Below, piece after piece: positions 26,147 through 35,309 of a stretch of 64,000 nt of DNA (the first letter of the stretch is position 1; the number at the start of each line of letters is the position of its first letter). Made by a program: the position numbers and the translations under genes. The DNA lies in the NCBI GenBank assembly GCA_963748295.1, contig CAVVIH010000008.1, forward strand, positions 496,001 to 560,000, given 5' to 3'. This DNA comes from CAVVIH01 sp963748295. GTDB taxonomy: Bacteria > Acidobacteriota > Vicinamibacteria > Vicinamibacterales > 2-12-FULL-66-21. The notes beneath the pieces were generated by a model. The model was not told where the DNA came from and did not search any database. It saw only the letters and a list, made by a program, of their open reading frames with translations.

Positions 26147-27427
26147 ATGCTCGATCCCGCTCTGGTGCGCGATCGTCTCGACGACGTGCGCGCCGGCTTC
26201 AGGAACCGTGGCCTCAAAGCCGACGCCGAGCTCGAACAGCTCGTGACGCTGGAGACGCGCCGTCGTCGTCTGATTCCGGAGATGGAGGGCCTGAAGCGCG
26301 ACCAGAACGCCGCGGCCGACGAGGTGGCGCGCGCCAAGCGGAACGGCCAGGACGCGTCGCCGATTTTCGCGGCGAACAAGGCGCGCGCGCAGCAGATCAA
26401 GCAAATCGAGATTCAGGTCGACCAGGTCGAGCAGCAGCGGACCGCGCTGCTCATGTCGCTGCCGAACCTGCCGCACGCGTCCGTGCCGGTCGGCGCGACG
26501 GCAGACGACAACGTGGAAGTGCGCCGCGCCGGCGAGCCGCCGCGATTCGACTTCGAGCCGAAGTCACATCTCGATCTCGGCGTGTCGCTCGGCATCCTCG
26601 ACATCGAGCGCGCCAGGAAAATGTCGGGCACGCGATTCGCCGCGCTGATCGGCGCCGGCGCGCGGCTCGAGCGCGCGCTGATCAACTTCATGCTCGATCT
26701 CCACACCCGCGAGCATGGATACACGGAAGTGGAGCCGCCGTTTCTCGTCAACGCCGACGCGCTGCGCGGCACCGGCAACCTGCCGAAGTTCGAGCAGGAT
26801 CTCTTCAAGATCGCCGGTGAGTGGGATCTCTATCTGATTCCGACTGCCGAAGTGCCGCTGACGAACATGCACCGGCACGAGATCCTCGATGTCGCGAAGC
26901 TGCCGATTCGCTACACGGCGTACACGCCATGTTTCCGCAGCGAGGCCGGCTGGTACGGCGCGGACATCAAGGGGCTGATTCGCCAGCACCAGTTCGACAA
27001 GGTGGAGCTCGTCAAGTTCACGACACCCGAACAGTCGTACGACGAGCTCGAGTCCCTGACGCGGAACGCGGAAGAAGTGCTGAAGCGCCTCGAGCTGCCG
27101 TATCGGACGATGCTGCTCTCCACCGGCGACATGGGGTTTGCGTCAGCCAAGACCTACGACATCGAGGTGTGGCTGCCAAGCCAGAACACGTATCGCGAGA
27201 TTTCGTCCTGCAGCAACACCGAAGCGTTCCAGGCGCGGCGCGCGAACATCAAGTATCGTCGCGCCGGCGGCAAACCGGAGTTCGTGCACACGCTGAACGG
27301 ATCGGGTCTGGCCGTCGGGCGGACGCTGATCGCGATCGTCGAGAACTACCAGCAGAAGGATGGATCGGTCATCGTGCCCGAGGCGCTGCGGCCCTACGCA
27401 GGCGGACTCGAAACGGTCCACGGCTGA
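26147..27427 (+). CDS. serS: Seryl-tRNA synthetase
   Basis: Charges tRNA-Ser. The 426 residues comprise the N-terminal tRNA-binding coiled coil (about 1-110, rich in charged heptads) and a class II catalytic core with motif 2 (TPCFRSEAGWYGADIKGLIR) and motif 3 (NGSGLAVGRTLIAIVENYQ). Length is standard. It is followed 46 bases later by a tRNA-Ser gene on the same strand, a functionally matched pairing of enzyme and substrate. Confidence 0.97.
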   Translation: MLDPALVRDRLDDVRAGFRNRGLKADAELEQLVTLETRRRRLIPEMEGLKRDQNAAADEVARAKRNGQDASPIFAANKARAQQIKQIEIQVDQVEQQRTALLMSLPNLPHASVPVGATADDNVEVRRAGEPPRFDFEPKSHLDLGVSLGILDIERARKMSGTRFAALIGAGARLERALINFMLDLHTREHGYTEVEPPFLVNADALRGTGNLPKFEQDLFKIAGEWDLYLIPTAEVPLTNMHRHEILDVAKLPIRYTAYTPCFRSEAGWYGADIKGLIRQHQFDKVELVKFTTPEQSYDELESLTRNAEEVLKRLELPYRTMLLSTGDMGFASAKTYDIEVWLPSQNTYREISSCSNTEAFQARRANIKYRRAGGKPEFVHTLNGSGLAVGRTLIAIVENYQQKDGSVIVPEALRPYAGGLETVHG

Positions 27428-27472
27428 GGCTCGAGGGCTGCTGACTTAGAATGGAAGGCAGCCGTTCACCGG

Positions 27473-27562
27473 GGAGAGGTGGCCGAGTGGTTTAAGGCGG
27501 CGGTCTTGAAAACCGTTGAAGCCGGAAGGCTTCCAGGGGTTCGAATCCCTTCCTCTCCGCCA
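27473..27562 (+). tRNA. tRNA-Ser, anticodon TGA, CCA encoded
   Basis: Acceptor stem GGAGAGG (27473-27479) pairs with CCTCTCC (27552-27558), followed by discriminator G and an encoded CCA (27560-27562). The anticodon loop CTTGAAA gives TGA, reading UCN-type codons. A long variable arm, as expected for serine tRNA, lies between GAAGCC and GGCTTC, and the T arm contains GGTTCGAATCC. It is directly downstream of serS and likely transcribed with it or from its own promoter. Confidence 0.96.
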
Positions 27563-27563
27563 G

Positions 27564-27655
27564 CCTTCGCTCACGCCTGCTTATATGCGCGTGAGCTTCG
27601 GCTAGGCAGGCGAACAGGCGAAGGCTGTCGCGCCGAAGCGCGAAGCGCGGAGGCG
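27564..27655. repeat. Inverted repeat and short heptamer run after the tRNA
   Basis: GCCTTCGC near 27564 and GCGAAGGC near 27618 are complementary, and CACGCCTGC / GCAGGCG-type arms lie inside. The segment ends with GAAGCGC repeated twice and GGAGGCG (about 27634-27655), again in 7-base steps. It could act as a tRNA transcript terminator; no T run follows. Confidence 0.55.
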
Positions 27656-27657
27656 GA

Positions 27658-27993
27658 CTACATCCCCAGCAGCGACAGGACGATCAGCCACGGGCCGACC
27701 GCGCCGAGCGCGTAGAACGCGGTGAGCAGGGCGAGTGTCTTGTGCACGCCCTTGAGGTAAAGCAGGATGCCGCACGCGCCAGCAAGCGTCTTGGCGCCGA
27801 CGAGCGCGGCCGCGGGACCGACCAACCCCATCCACGTCGCCAGCAGAAGGTTGCCTTCGGCCGAGAGCCCGTGCGTACGGACGGCGGCATACGTGAACAC
27901 GCCATCGAATGCCTGAGCTGCAAGAAAGAGCAGCAGGATGAGCCGTGACGCCACCATCGCGTGTACCGCCTGCAAATAATGGTTCGTGCGCAA
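27658..27993 (-). CDS. Small four-helix membrane protein, DUF5658-like
   Basis: 111 residues, almost entirely hydrophobic, with about three to four membrane segments (15-30, 48-70, 72-85, 88-108). The pattern QAFDGVFTYAAVRTHGLSAEGN resembles the DUF5658 layout (aspartate and threonine in helix 1, then G...E.N before helix 2), quoted here in two parts to mark the motif: QAFDGVFTYAAV and GLSAEGNLLL. Function unknown. A start at a later Met (MVASRLIL) is equally possible. It is divergent from the methyltransferase gene. Confidence 0.6.
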   Translation of the reverse strand: MRTNHYLQAVHAMVASRLILLLFLAAQAFDGVFTYAAVRTHGLSAEGNLLLATWMGLVGPAAALVGAKTLAGACGILLYLKGVHKTLALLTAFYALGAVGPWLIVLSLLGM

Positions 27994-28026
27994 GTGACAA
28001 TGGATGAGTAACTTCCGGCAACTCAG

Positions 28027-28794
28027 GTGGTCATGGCGGAACCTTTAGTCTCCGTGCCGGAGAACTTGTCTGGCTGGCTCGAAGCGCTCGAGCGACGCCA
28101 TCTATCAGACCTGACCTTTTCGGAGGCCGCGCGCGCGCTCCGCGCGCTGTCGTCGTGTTATGTCGAGCGCCGGTCGAAGCTGGCAGGTGGCGGTGCCCTG
28201 GAGAGCCGCGGCAAGCGCGCGGCATTCGCGCTCTTCTACGGTCCGCTGCATTTCGTCCTGACGGCCGAGATCGTCCGCGCGCTCGGCGTGCCACCCGAAC
28301 TCCGCGAGGTCATCGATCTGGGATGCGGCACGGGCGCAGCGGGGGCAGCATTCGCCATGCACGCGGAAGCTGCGCGTGTCGCGGGGATCGACAGGAATCC
28401 CTGGGCCGTGAGCGAAGCGAACTGGACCTATCGCGAGCTGCGCCTGAAGGGAAGAGCGGCGCAAGGGGATGTCGCCCGCTTTCAGACTCGTGCGGCCGGC
28501 AACAGCGCCATTCTCGCGGCCTATACGGTGAACGAGCTGTCGAACGAAACGCGCGCGGTCTTGCGCGGTGAGCTGCTTCGCGCCGCCGCGCGAGGCGCGA
28601 GGATCCTGGTGATCGAGCCGATTGCCCGAGGTGTCGCCCCGTGGTGGGAGGACTGGCGATCGGCGTTCGAACACGCCGGCGGCCGCGCCGACGAATGGCG
28701 CTTCCGGTCGACGCTGCCGCCCCGCCAGCGCGAGCTCGCCCGCGCCGCAGGCCTCGACCCGCGCGAGCTCACCGCGCGATCCCTCTGGATCTAG
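28027..28794 (+). CDS. Class I SAM-dependent methyltransferase-like protein
   Basis: 255 residues with the SAM-binding motif I VIDLGCGTGAAGAAF (about 94-108), motif II GIDRNPWAVSEANW with the acidic residue of a Rossmann strand, and a later strand ARILVIEPIARG. The N-terminal third is helical. The fold is clear but the substrate is not; small-subunit-associated Rsm22-like enzymes are one possibility that I cannot confirm. A second ATG two codons in (MAEPLV) may be the real start. It is convergent with the symporter gene, overlapping by 4 bases. Confidence 0.7.
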   Translation: MVMAEPLVSVPENLSGWLEALERRHLSDLTFSEAARALRALSSCYVERRSKLAGGGALESRGKRAAFALFYGPLHFVLTAEIVRALGVPPELREVIDLGCGTGAAGAAFAMHAEAARVAGIDRNPWAVSEANWTYRELRLKGRAAQGDVARFQTRAAGNSAILAAYTVNELSNETRAVLRGELLRAAARGARILVIEPIARGVAPWWEDWRSAFEHAGGRADEWRFRSTLPPRQRELARAAGLDPRELTARSLWI

Positions 28795-30065
28795 ATCTCG
28801 CCCCGTGCGGCGGCGACGGCGAGTTCCTGATCGCTGGCCTCGACGAATTCCCCTTCCCACTTCGCGACGACGACCGTGGCCAGGCAATTCCCGATGACGT
28901 TCACCATCGTCCGGGCCATGTCCATCAGCTCGTCGACGCCGAGGATCAGCGTGACGCCCTCGAGCGGCAGTCCGTACGACGCGAGGGTGCCGGCGAGGAT
29001 CACCAGTGACGCGCGCGGAACTCCCGCCACGCCCTTGCTGGTGAGCATCAGCGTCAGGAGCATGGTGATCTGCTGGCCGGCCGTCAGCTCGACGCCCGCG
29101 GCCTGCGCAACGAACACGGATGCGAGCGACAGGTAGAGCGTCGTTCCATCGAGGTTGAAGCTGTAGCCGAGCGGCAGCACGAATGCGACGATTCGTCTCG
29201 GCACGCCAAGGCGCTCGATGACCTCCATCGCGCGCGGCAGCGCCGCCTCGCTCGACGTCGTCGAGAACGCGATGACGGCCGGTTCCTTGACCGCCTTGAT
29301 GAACTTCCGGATCGGCACCTTGAAGATGAGGGCGACCGGCAGCAGCACCGCGAGGAGGAAGAACGCCAGCGCCATGTAGAGCGTGGCGACCAGCCAGGCC
29401 AGGTTGACGAGGATCTTCAGCCCGCCGTGGCCGACGGTGTATGCGATCGCGGCGCCGACGCCGATCGGCGCGTAATGCATGACGATGTTCGTGAACTTGA
29501 ACATCGTCTCGGCGACCGACTCGCACCATTCGACCACCGGCCGGCCCTTCTCGCCGATCATGCCGAGGGCGATCGCGAAAAGGATGCTGAAGACGACGAT
29601 CTGCAGCACGTCGCCTTCCGCCATCGCCTTGATGACCGACTCGGGCACCGTGTGCAGCAGGATCTGATCCCAGGTCTGTGACTTGGCCGTGATCTCGGAC
29701 TGCTGGCCCATCGGCAGGTTGACGCCGATCCCGGGGCGCATGATGTTCACCGCGGCGAGGCCGATGATCAGCGCGAGCGTCGTGACGACCTCGAAATAGA
29801 TGATCGCGCGCAATCCCATCCGGCCGACGACCTTGACGTGTCCGGCGCCGGCGATGCCGGCGACCAGCGTCGCGAAGATCAGCGGCGCGATGATCATCTT
29901 GATCATCCGCAGGAACAACTGGCTGAACGGCCGGAACCAGACCGCTGCCGCCGGGTTGTACTCGCTGACTATCCACCCGGCGACGATGCCGAGGGCGAGT
30001 CCGATGAAGATCTGCTGAGTGAGGGTGATGCCGCGGCGCGGCGTGGCGGCGGGTGCGTCAGCCAT
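28791..30065 (-). CDS. Dicarboxylate/amino acid:cation symporter (DAACS family)
   Basis: 424-residue inner-membrane carrier that couples uptake of glutamate/aspartate or C4-dicarboxylates to H+ or Na+. Family hallmarks: the serine-rich re-entrant loop STTSSEAALPRAME, the transport motif GYSFNLDGTTLY (NxDGT) in helix 7, and the second hairpin region GVAGVPRASLVILAGTL. About eight membrane helices are predicted. Whether it is GltP- or DctA-like cannot be decided from sequence reading alone. It stands alone between the methyltransferase and the CNNM pair. Confidence 0.9.
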   Translation of the reverse strand: MADAPAATPRRGITLTQQIFIGLALGIVAGWIVSEYNPAAAVWFRPFSQLFLRMIKMIIAPLIFATLVAGIAGAGHVKVVGRMGLRAIIYFEVVTTLALIIGLAAVNIMRPGIGVNLPMGQQSEITAKSQTWDQILLHTVPESVIKAMAEGDVLQIVVFSILFAIALGMIGEKGRPVVEWCESVAETMFKFTNIVMHYAPIGVGAAIAYTVGHGGLKILVNLAWLVATLYMALAFFLLAVLLPVALIFKVPIRKFIKAVKEPAVIAFSTTSSEAALPRAMEVIERLGVPRRIVAFVLPLGYSFNLDGTTLYLSLASVFVAQAAGVELTAGQQITMLLTLMLTSKGVAGVPRASLVILAGTLASYGLPLEGVTLILGVDELMDMARTMVNVIGNCLATVVVAKWEGEFVEASDQELAVAAARGEI

Positions 30066-30143
30066 TCAGTTCGAATCCTCGGGACATACAGGTTTGGCGC
30101 TGGCAGGGAATTCTATCTCACGGCGAACCGGCGCCCGATGGGC

Positions 30144-31433
30144 CTACTGGCCAAGGCAGACCGCCGCCTCTTCGACGCCGTGCCCCTTCACGGCGGTGAC
30201 GTCGATCTGCAGCCGGCCGTAGCGAACGCTGTCGCCGATGCGCGGCGGCCTGCCGAGCAGCGCGAGGACGAGACCGCTGATGCTGTCGACGTCCTCGTGC
30301 TCCAGATCGAGGTCGAACTGCTGCCCCAGCTCGTCGATCCGCATCGTGCCCGGCACCCGCAGCCGGCCGAGCCGGTCGCGATACACCGGCTTGTTGGTCG
30401 GCGTGCCTTCTTCGATGTCGCCGACGACTTCTTCGAAGAGATCCTCGAGCGTCAGGATGCCGGCGGTGCCGCCGTGCTCGTCGATCACGACGACCATCTG
30501 CGTTCGCTCCTTGCGAATGGTTGTCAGCACGGTATCGAGCGGCGCGGTTTCCGGCACCAGCGGCAGCGGCCGCGCGTCGGATCCGCGTATCGGCTCGTCC
30601 CGCAGCAGCACGCGCAGCAGGTCCTTGATGTGGATCATGCCGACGACGTGATCGAGGTCGGCCTCGATGATCGGGTAGCGCGTATGCGGCGCGCGCCCGA
30701 GGATCTCCCGGATTCGATCCGGACTCGCCCCCGCCGGGATGGCGATCACCCGGACGCGCGGCACCATCACCTGGCCGGCGGTCAGATCGCCGAACTCGAA
30801 CAGCTCCTGCAGCATCTGCCCCGATTCCGCGCGCAGCGCGCCAAGCTCCTCGCTTTCCTGCACGATCAGCTGCAGCTCCTCCGGCGTGTAGAACTGATCG
30901 GTCGTCTGCTGCTGGCGGTTCACGCCGAACACCTTGAGAATCCAGTTGCCGATGGCGTTGAGCCCGATCACCAGCGGATAGACCAGCGTTCGGATCCACA
31001 GCATCGGCGGCGTCACCCACAGCGCCATGTTCTCTGCGCGCTGCAGCGCGACGGACTTCGGGATCATTTCGCCGACGACGATGTGGAAGTACGTCAGCAC
31101 CGCAATCGCGACGACGCTGGCGAGACCATGTGACGCGAGCCACGCCGGAAAGCCCGGCCGGTGGAGCAGACCGTAGATGCCGTCGGCGAGCACGTGCTCG
31201 CCGTACATCCCGAGGCCCAGGCTGGCGGCGGTGATGCCGAGCTGGGCGGTCGCGATGTACTGATCCTGCCGTCGTGGATCGCGCAGGATCTTCTGCACGG
31301 CTACGGCGACACGATTGCCGGTGGCGGCCCGCGCGTCGATCGCATGCCGCGGCGCCCCGACGATGGCGAACTCCGCCGCCACGAACAGCCCGTTCAGCAG
31401 GATCAACGCGGTGATGATGAGGAACTCGATCAT
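30144..31433 (-). CDS. CNNM/CorC-type transmembrane protein with CBS pair (second copy)
   Basis: 429 residues. The DUF21 membrane domain (about 1-190, FIIGALILLNGLFVAAEFAIV-like start) is followed by a CBS pair (TAGQVMVPRV ... YPIIEADLDHVVGMIHIKDL; TQMVVVIDEHGGTAGILTLE) and a C-terminal CorC_HlyC domain. Such proteins are linked to Mg2+/Co2+ efflux and cation homeostasis; the hemolysin name is historical. Its start overlaps the end of the preceding paralogue by 4 bases, so the two form a tandem, translationally coupled pair that may hetero-oligomerise. Confidence 0.88.
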   Translation of the reverse strand: MIEFLIITALILLNGLFVAAEFAIVGAPRHAIDARAATGNRVAVAVQKILRDPRRQDQYIATAQLGITAASLGLGMYGEHVLADGIYGLLHRPGFPAWLASHGLASVVAIAVLTYFHIVVGEMIPKSVALQRAENMALWVTPPMLWIRTLVYPLVIGLNAIGNWILKVFGVNRQQQTTDQFYTPEELQLIVQESEELGALRAESGQMLQELFEFGDLTAGQVMVPRVRVIAIPAGASPDRIREILGRAPHTRYPIIEADLDHVVGMIHIKDLLRVLLRDEPIRGSDARPLPLVPETAPLDTVLTTIRKERTQMVVVIDEHGGTAGILTLEDLFEEVVGDIEEGTPTNKPVYRDRLGRLRVPGTMRIDELGQQFDLDLEHEDVDSISGLVLALLGRPPRIGDSVRYGRLQIDVTAVKGHGVEEAAVCLGQ

Positions 31434-32737
31434 CCGGCGGGCTTCCGTTCGGGCAAGGTCACGATGACGGACGTGATCGACGACCCTTCGGTCGATTCGA
31501 TCTCCACTTCCGCGCCGTCGACCTCGAATCGCTCGCCCGGCTCGACCGCGCGTCCAGCGACGGCCGCGACGTGCGCGCCGACGGTCTCGCTCGACGGCTT
31601 CCAGATGCTCCCCAGCGCGGGCGACGCCTGATCGAGCCGCATGGTACCGGGCAGCCGGATGCGCCCGTCACTCAACGCTATCGCCCGGAGCGGCGTGGTC
31701 TTGAACTCGTCGGAGACGCCGCCGAGCAGCTCGGCGACGACGTCTTCCACCGTGATCAACCCCGCGACCCGTCCGTCATTCTCGACGACCAGTGCCTGGT
31801 GGCTGCGCCGCTCCCGAAGGAACGCGAGCAGGCGGTCCGCCGGCATGTCGGCCGGCACGCGGACCACCGGCTTGATCAGCGACGCGATCGAAGTGGGTGG
31901 CTGGTCGCTGACGAAGCCGGTGACGACGTCCCGCGTATGCAGCATCCCGACAACGTTGTCGAGCGCCCCCCTGTAAACGGGAAGCCGGCTGTAAGGGCTT
32001 GCCGCGACGTAGCGCAGCACGTGATCGAATGGCAGGTCCACATCCACGGCGGCCAGCCGTGAGCGGGGAACCATGAGCTGCCGTGCGGTGCGCAGACCGA
32101 GACGGAGCGCTCGCCGCAGCCGCACGTGTTCCTGCGGCTCGAGCAGCCCGCCGTCGCGGCTTTCGGCGATCAGCAGCTCGATCTCGTCTGGCGAGTGCAC
32201 GTGACGATGGCCGGTTGCGGGAATGCCGAGCAGCTTCAGGATTGCGTTGCCGCTGCCGTTGAGAAACTTGATCGACCAAGAGAACAGACGCAGCGACCAC
32301 TGCATGGGCAGCACGGTCGCGAGCGCGGTCTTGGTCGGCTCCTGCAGCGCGATCGACTTCGGCACCAGCTCGCCGAGAATCATCGCCAGCGTCGTCAGGG
32401 CGAGCAGCACGAGAACCGCGGACGTCGATTCCGCGGTGGCAGGCTCGATTCCGGAGACCCGCTGCACGAGCGGCGCCACCTTTGGCGCGATTGAGGCCTG
32501 CGCGTAGGCGCCAAGGATCAGGCTCGACAGCGTGATGCCCACCTGTGAGGCGGCAATGTAGCGGTCGAGCTCGTGCGGGCTTTCGACAACCGGAAGGATG
32601 CGGGTGGCAAGCAAACTGCCGTCTTCCGCCAGCCGGCGAAGGCGGCTTCGACGGACCCCGACGGCGGCGAATTCCGCGGCCACATACAGCGCCGTCAGCA
32701 GGATCAGGAAGGCGATGATCGCCGCCGCCAGGAGCAT
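31430..32737 (-). CDS. CNNM/CorC-type transmembrane protein with CBS pair (first copy)
   Basis: 435 residues with the same architecture as its downstream neighbour: DUF21 membrane domain (LLTALYVAAEFAAVGVRRSR at the N-terminus; LGELVPKSIALQEPTK), CBS pair (YSRLPVYRGALDNVVGMLHT; HQALVVENDGRVAGLITVED) and a CorC_HlyC cap (about 350-430). The two proteins differ widely, so the duplication is old. It heads the operon; the 32764-32888 heptamer hairpin is upstream of its start. Confidence 0.88.
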   Translation of the reverse strand: MLLAAAIIAFLILLTALYVAAEFAAVGVRRSRLRRLAEDGSLLATRILPVVESPHELDRYIAASQVGITLSSLILGAYAQASIAPKVAPLVQRVSGIEPATAESTSAVLVLLALTTLAMILGELVPKSIALQEPTKTALATVLPMQWSLRLFSWSIKFLNGSGNAILKLLGIPATGHRHVHSPDEIELLIAESRDGGLLEPQEHVRLRRALRLGLRTARQLMVPRSRLAAVDVDLPFDHVLRYVAASPYSRLPVYRGALDNVVGMLHTRDVVTGFVSDQPPTSIASLIKPVVRVPADMPADRLLAFLRERRSHQALVVENDGRVAGLITVEDVVAELLGGVSDEFKTTPLRAIALSDGRIRLPGTMRLDQASPALGSIWKPSSETVGAHVAAVAGRAVEPGERFEVDGAEVEIESTEGSSITSVIVTLPERKPAG

Positions 32738-32763
32738 GCGGGGGGATCGTACCGCAAAACGCT

Positions 32764-32888
32764 AACTCCCAACCACCAACTCCCAAACCCCAACAGACCT
32801 CCAAATTCCAATTCCCAACTCCCAATTGCGTGTTGGAAGTTGGAACTTGGGAGTCCTTTGGGAGTTGGGAGTTGTGGAGTTGGGAGTT
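32764..32888. repeat. Inverted heptamer arrays (AACTCCC / TTGGGAG) forming a long hairpin
   Basis: Left arm from 32764 is made of AACTCCC, AACCACC, AAACCCC, AATTCCC and related 7-base units; the right arm from about 32832 carries TTGGAAG, TTGGAAC and TTGGGAG units. The arms meet at a short loop around 32824-32832. The array ends at the base before the stop codon of the ADOP permease (32889) and fills its gap to the CNNM gene. It may terminate permease transcription. Confidence 0.85.
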
Positions 32889-35309
32889 CTATTCAGCGCG
32901 CAGCGCCACCACCGGGTCGACTCGCATGGCGCGGCGGCCCGGGACATAGCTGGCGAGCAGCGCGACACCGCCAAGGATGAGCGCGACGGCCGCAAACGTG
33001 ACTGGATCTGTCGGCTGCACCTCGAAGAGCAACCCAGCCATGAGGCGCGTCAGCAGGAACGCCCCGGCCGCGCCGAGCGCGATTCCAGCGGCGGCCAGCC
33101 ACGCGGCCTGCCCGACGATCATGCGGAGCACGTGCGAGTTCTGCGCCCCGAGCGCGATGCGGATGCCGATCTCCTGGAACCGCTGCGTGACGCTGTAGGC
33201 GATCACGCCGTAGATTCCTACGGCGGCCAGCAACAGCGCCGCCCCCGCGAAGATGCCAAGCAGCATGGTCGTCAGCCGGCGCTGCGCGACCGACTCCGCC
33301 ATGACCTCGTCCATCGTCTGGATGTCCGACACGGCGAGCAGCGGGTCCTGCTGCCTGACGAGGGTGACGATGGAATTCACGACTTGCGATGCGTCGCCGG
33401 ACGTTCGCACGGCGACCGTCATCGTGCCGTAGACATTTCGCAGGTACGGCCAGTACGTGGTCGGGCGTGCGGCGGCATCGAGGCTGGTATAGCGGACGTC
33501 TCCCACCACGCCGATGATCTCGTCCTCGCGGTCGTCCGACCACGAAATCTTGATCTTCTTGCCAATCGGATCCTCGTTGGGCCAGTGCTTGCGCGCCAGC
33601 GTCTCGTTGACGACGACGCGATTCTTGGCGTCGTTGCCGTCCAGCGGGTTGAAGAGACGTCCCCGCAGCAACGGTATGCCCATCGCCGAGAGATAGTTGT
33701 GATCGATCACGCGGACGTCGGCCACCGGTTCCTGGCCGCGAGGTGGCGCCGGCAGTCCGACCGGTACATAGCTCGTCGCCGAGCCAAGGCCGGCGAGCGG
33801 AAGAAAACTGATGGCGCCCGCGGCGCGGACGCCGGGCAGCGCATCGATGCCGGTAAACAGGCGATCGAAGAACTGCGTGGACTTCGCCTCCGAGTCGTAG
33901 CGCACGCCCGGCAGGTTCAGGCGCATGGTCACGGTGCGTTCGGGATCGAATCCCGGATTGACGTCGAGCAAACGCGCGAAGCTGCGAACCATCAGCCCCG
34001 CACCGACGAGGAGCACGAGTGCGAGCGCGATCTCGATGACGACGAATGCGCTGCGCGCGCGTTTCCCGCGTGCGCCCGATCCCGTCCTTCCGCCTTCCTT
34101 GAGCGCATCCGTGAGCGCCGACCCAGCCGCACTGAGCGCAGGCACGATGCCGAACACCAGGCCGCTCAGCAGTGAGGCCGCGGCCGTGAAGAGCAGCACG
34201 CGGCCGTCGATGCCGACCGACTCGAGGCGCTGAACCGGAAGCTGCTCCGACGCGACGATGCGGAGAAAATGAAGGGCCCACCAGGCCAGCAGCAGACCGC
34301 CCGCGCCGCCGGCGGCGGCGAGCACGAGACTCTCCGCGCCGAGCTGACGCACGAGACGCGCGCGCCCTGCGCCGAGCGCCGCGCGAACGGCCAGCTCGCG
34401 CTGGCGTGCGGTCGCGCGCGCCAGAAGAAGGTTCGCGACGTTGGCACACGCAATCAGCAGGACGAATGCCACGGCGCCGAGCAGAACGAAAAGCGCCGGC
34501 TTGACGTCGCCGGTGAGCTGCTCCCTCAACCCGACGACCCTGGCCGTCCAGCCAGTGTTGAAATCGGGAAAACGCTGTGTGAGGTCTCCTGCGACGCGCT
34601 TCATGTCGGCGTCAGCCTGATCCAGCGATACGCCCGGCTTCAGCCTGCCGACAACGGAGATCCACCGTCCGCGCGGCGTCCGCGCCTCGGCCGGAAATCC
34701 AATCGGAAGCCAGAGCTCCGCTCTCTTGTCGAGAAATGAAAAGCCTGGAGGCATGACGCCGACCACGTTGTAGGGATTGCCCTGGATTGTGATCGGCCGC
34801 TGAAGGATGTGTGGATCGGCCCCGAAGCGCCGGCGCCACAACCGGTCGCTGATGACCGCAATGCGGCTGCGCGGACGATCTTCTTCCATCGTGAACCAGC
34901 GTCCCATCGCAGGCTGAACGCCGACGATCGGGAAGAACTGCGCGGAAACGAGCTGCATCGGCAGCTCCTCGGGTTCGCCATCACCCGTGAGCGTGACGTT
35001 GAACGTCATGCCGATCGCGCCGATGTCCTGGAATACCTGGTTCATCTCCCGCCAGTGAATGAAGTTGCCTGGCGAGACGACGTTGTTCCGGCGATCGCGC
35101 GGGAGATTGTGCTCCCAGACGACGGCCAGCCGATCGGCGTCGGCGTAGGGAAGCTTCTCGAGGAGCAGCGTATTGATGACGCTGAAAATCGCGGTGTTCG
35201 CGCCGATTCCGATCGCGAGCGCGAGAATCGCGACCAGGCTGAATCCCGGAGCGCGCAGCAAGAGTCTCAGACCGTAGCGCAGGTCGGTAAGCATCGAAGT
35301 GGCTCTCAT
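32889..35309 (-). CDS. ADOP-type permease (FtsX/MacB-like, 'acidobacterial duplicated orphan permease')
   Basis: 806 residues. ATG at 35309 overlaps the stop of the preceding HEAT gene (ATGA), implying coupled translation; the upstream extension of the frame is non-family. Architecture: first helix (about 20-45, FSLVAILALAIGIGANTAIF), MacB-like periplasmic domain (to ~270), FtsX domain with FVLLIACANVANLLLARATA, three more helices, a second periplasmic domain and a C-terminal FtsX domain with GIYGVIAYSVTQRFQEIGIR. No ATPase gene is nearby, as usual for orphan permeases of this class. Last gene of the blaI-M56-HEAT operon, which suggests a role in that envelope system. Confidence 0.9.
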   Translation of the reverse strand: MRATSMLTDLRYGLRLLLRAPGFSLVAILALAIGIGANTAIFSVINTLLLEKLPYADADRLAVVWEHNLPRDRRNNVVSPGNFIHWREMNQVFQDIGAIGMTFNVTLTGDGEPEELPMQLVSAQFFPIVGVQPAMGRWFTMEEDRPRSRIAVISDRLWRRRFGADPHILQRPITIQGNPYNVVGVMPPGFSFLDKRAELWLPIGFPAEARTPRGRWISVVGRLKPGVSLDQADADMKRVAGDLTQRFPDFNTGWTARVVGLREQLTGDVKPALFVLLGAVAFVLLIACANVANLLLARATARQRELAVRAALGAGRARLVRQLGAESLVLAAAGGAGGLLLAWWALHFLRIVASEQLPVQRLESVGIDGRVLLFTAAASLLSGLVFGIVPALSAAGSALTDALKEGGRTGSGARGKRARSAFVVIEIALALVLLVGAGLMVRSFARLLDVNPGFDPERTVTMRLNLPGVRYDSEAKSTQFFDRLFTGIDALPGVRAAGAISFLPLAGLGSATSYVPVGLPAPPRGQEPVADVRVIDHNYLSAMGIPLLRGRLFNPLDGNDAKNRVVVNETLARKHWPNEDPIGKKIKISWSDDREDEIIGVVGDVRYTSLDAAARPTTYWPYLRNVYGTMTVAVRTSGDASQVVNSIVTLVRQQDPLLAVSDIQTMDEVMAESVAQRRLTTMLLGIFAGAALLLAAVGIYGVIAYSVTQRFQEIGIRIALGAQNSHVLRMIVGQAAWLAAAGIALGAAGAFLLTRLMAGLLFEVQPTDPVTFAAVALILGGVALLASYVPGRRAMRVDPVVALRAE

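Noticed and set aside
27564..27655. Attachment site or integrated element at the tRNA-Ser 3' end
   Set aside because: No integrase gene and no second copy of the tRNA 3' end follow; the sequence is a short inverted repeat only.
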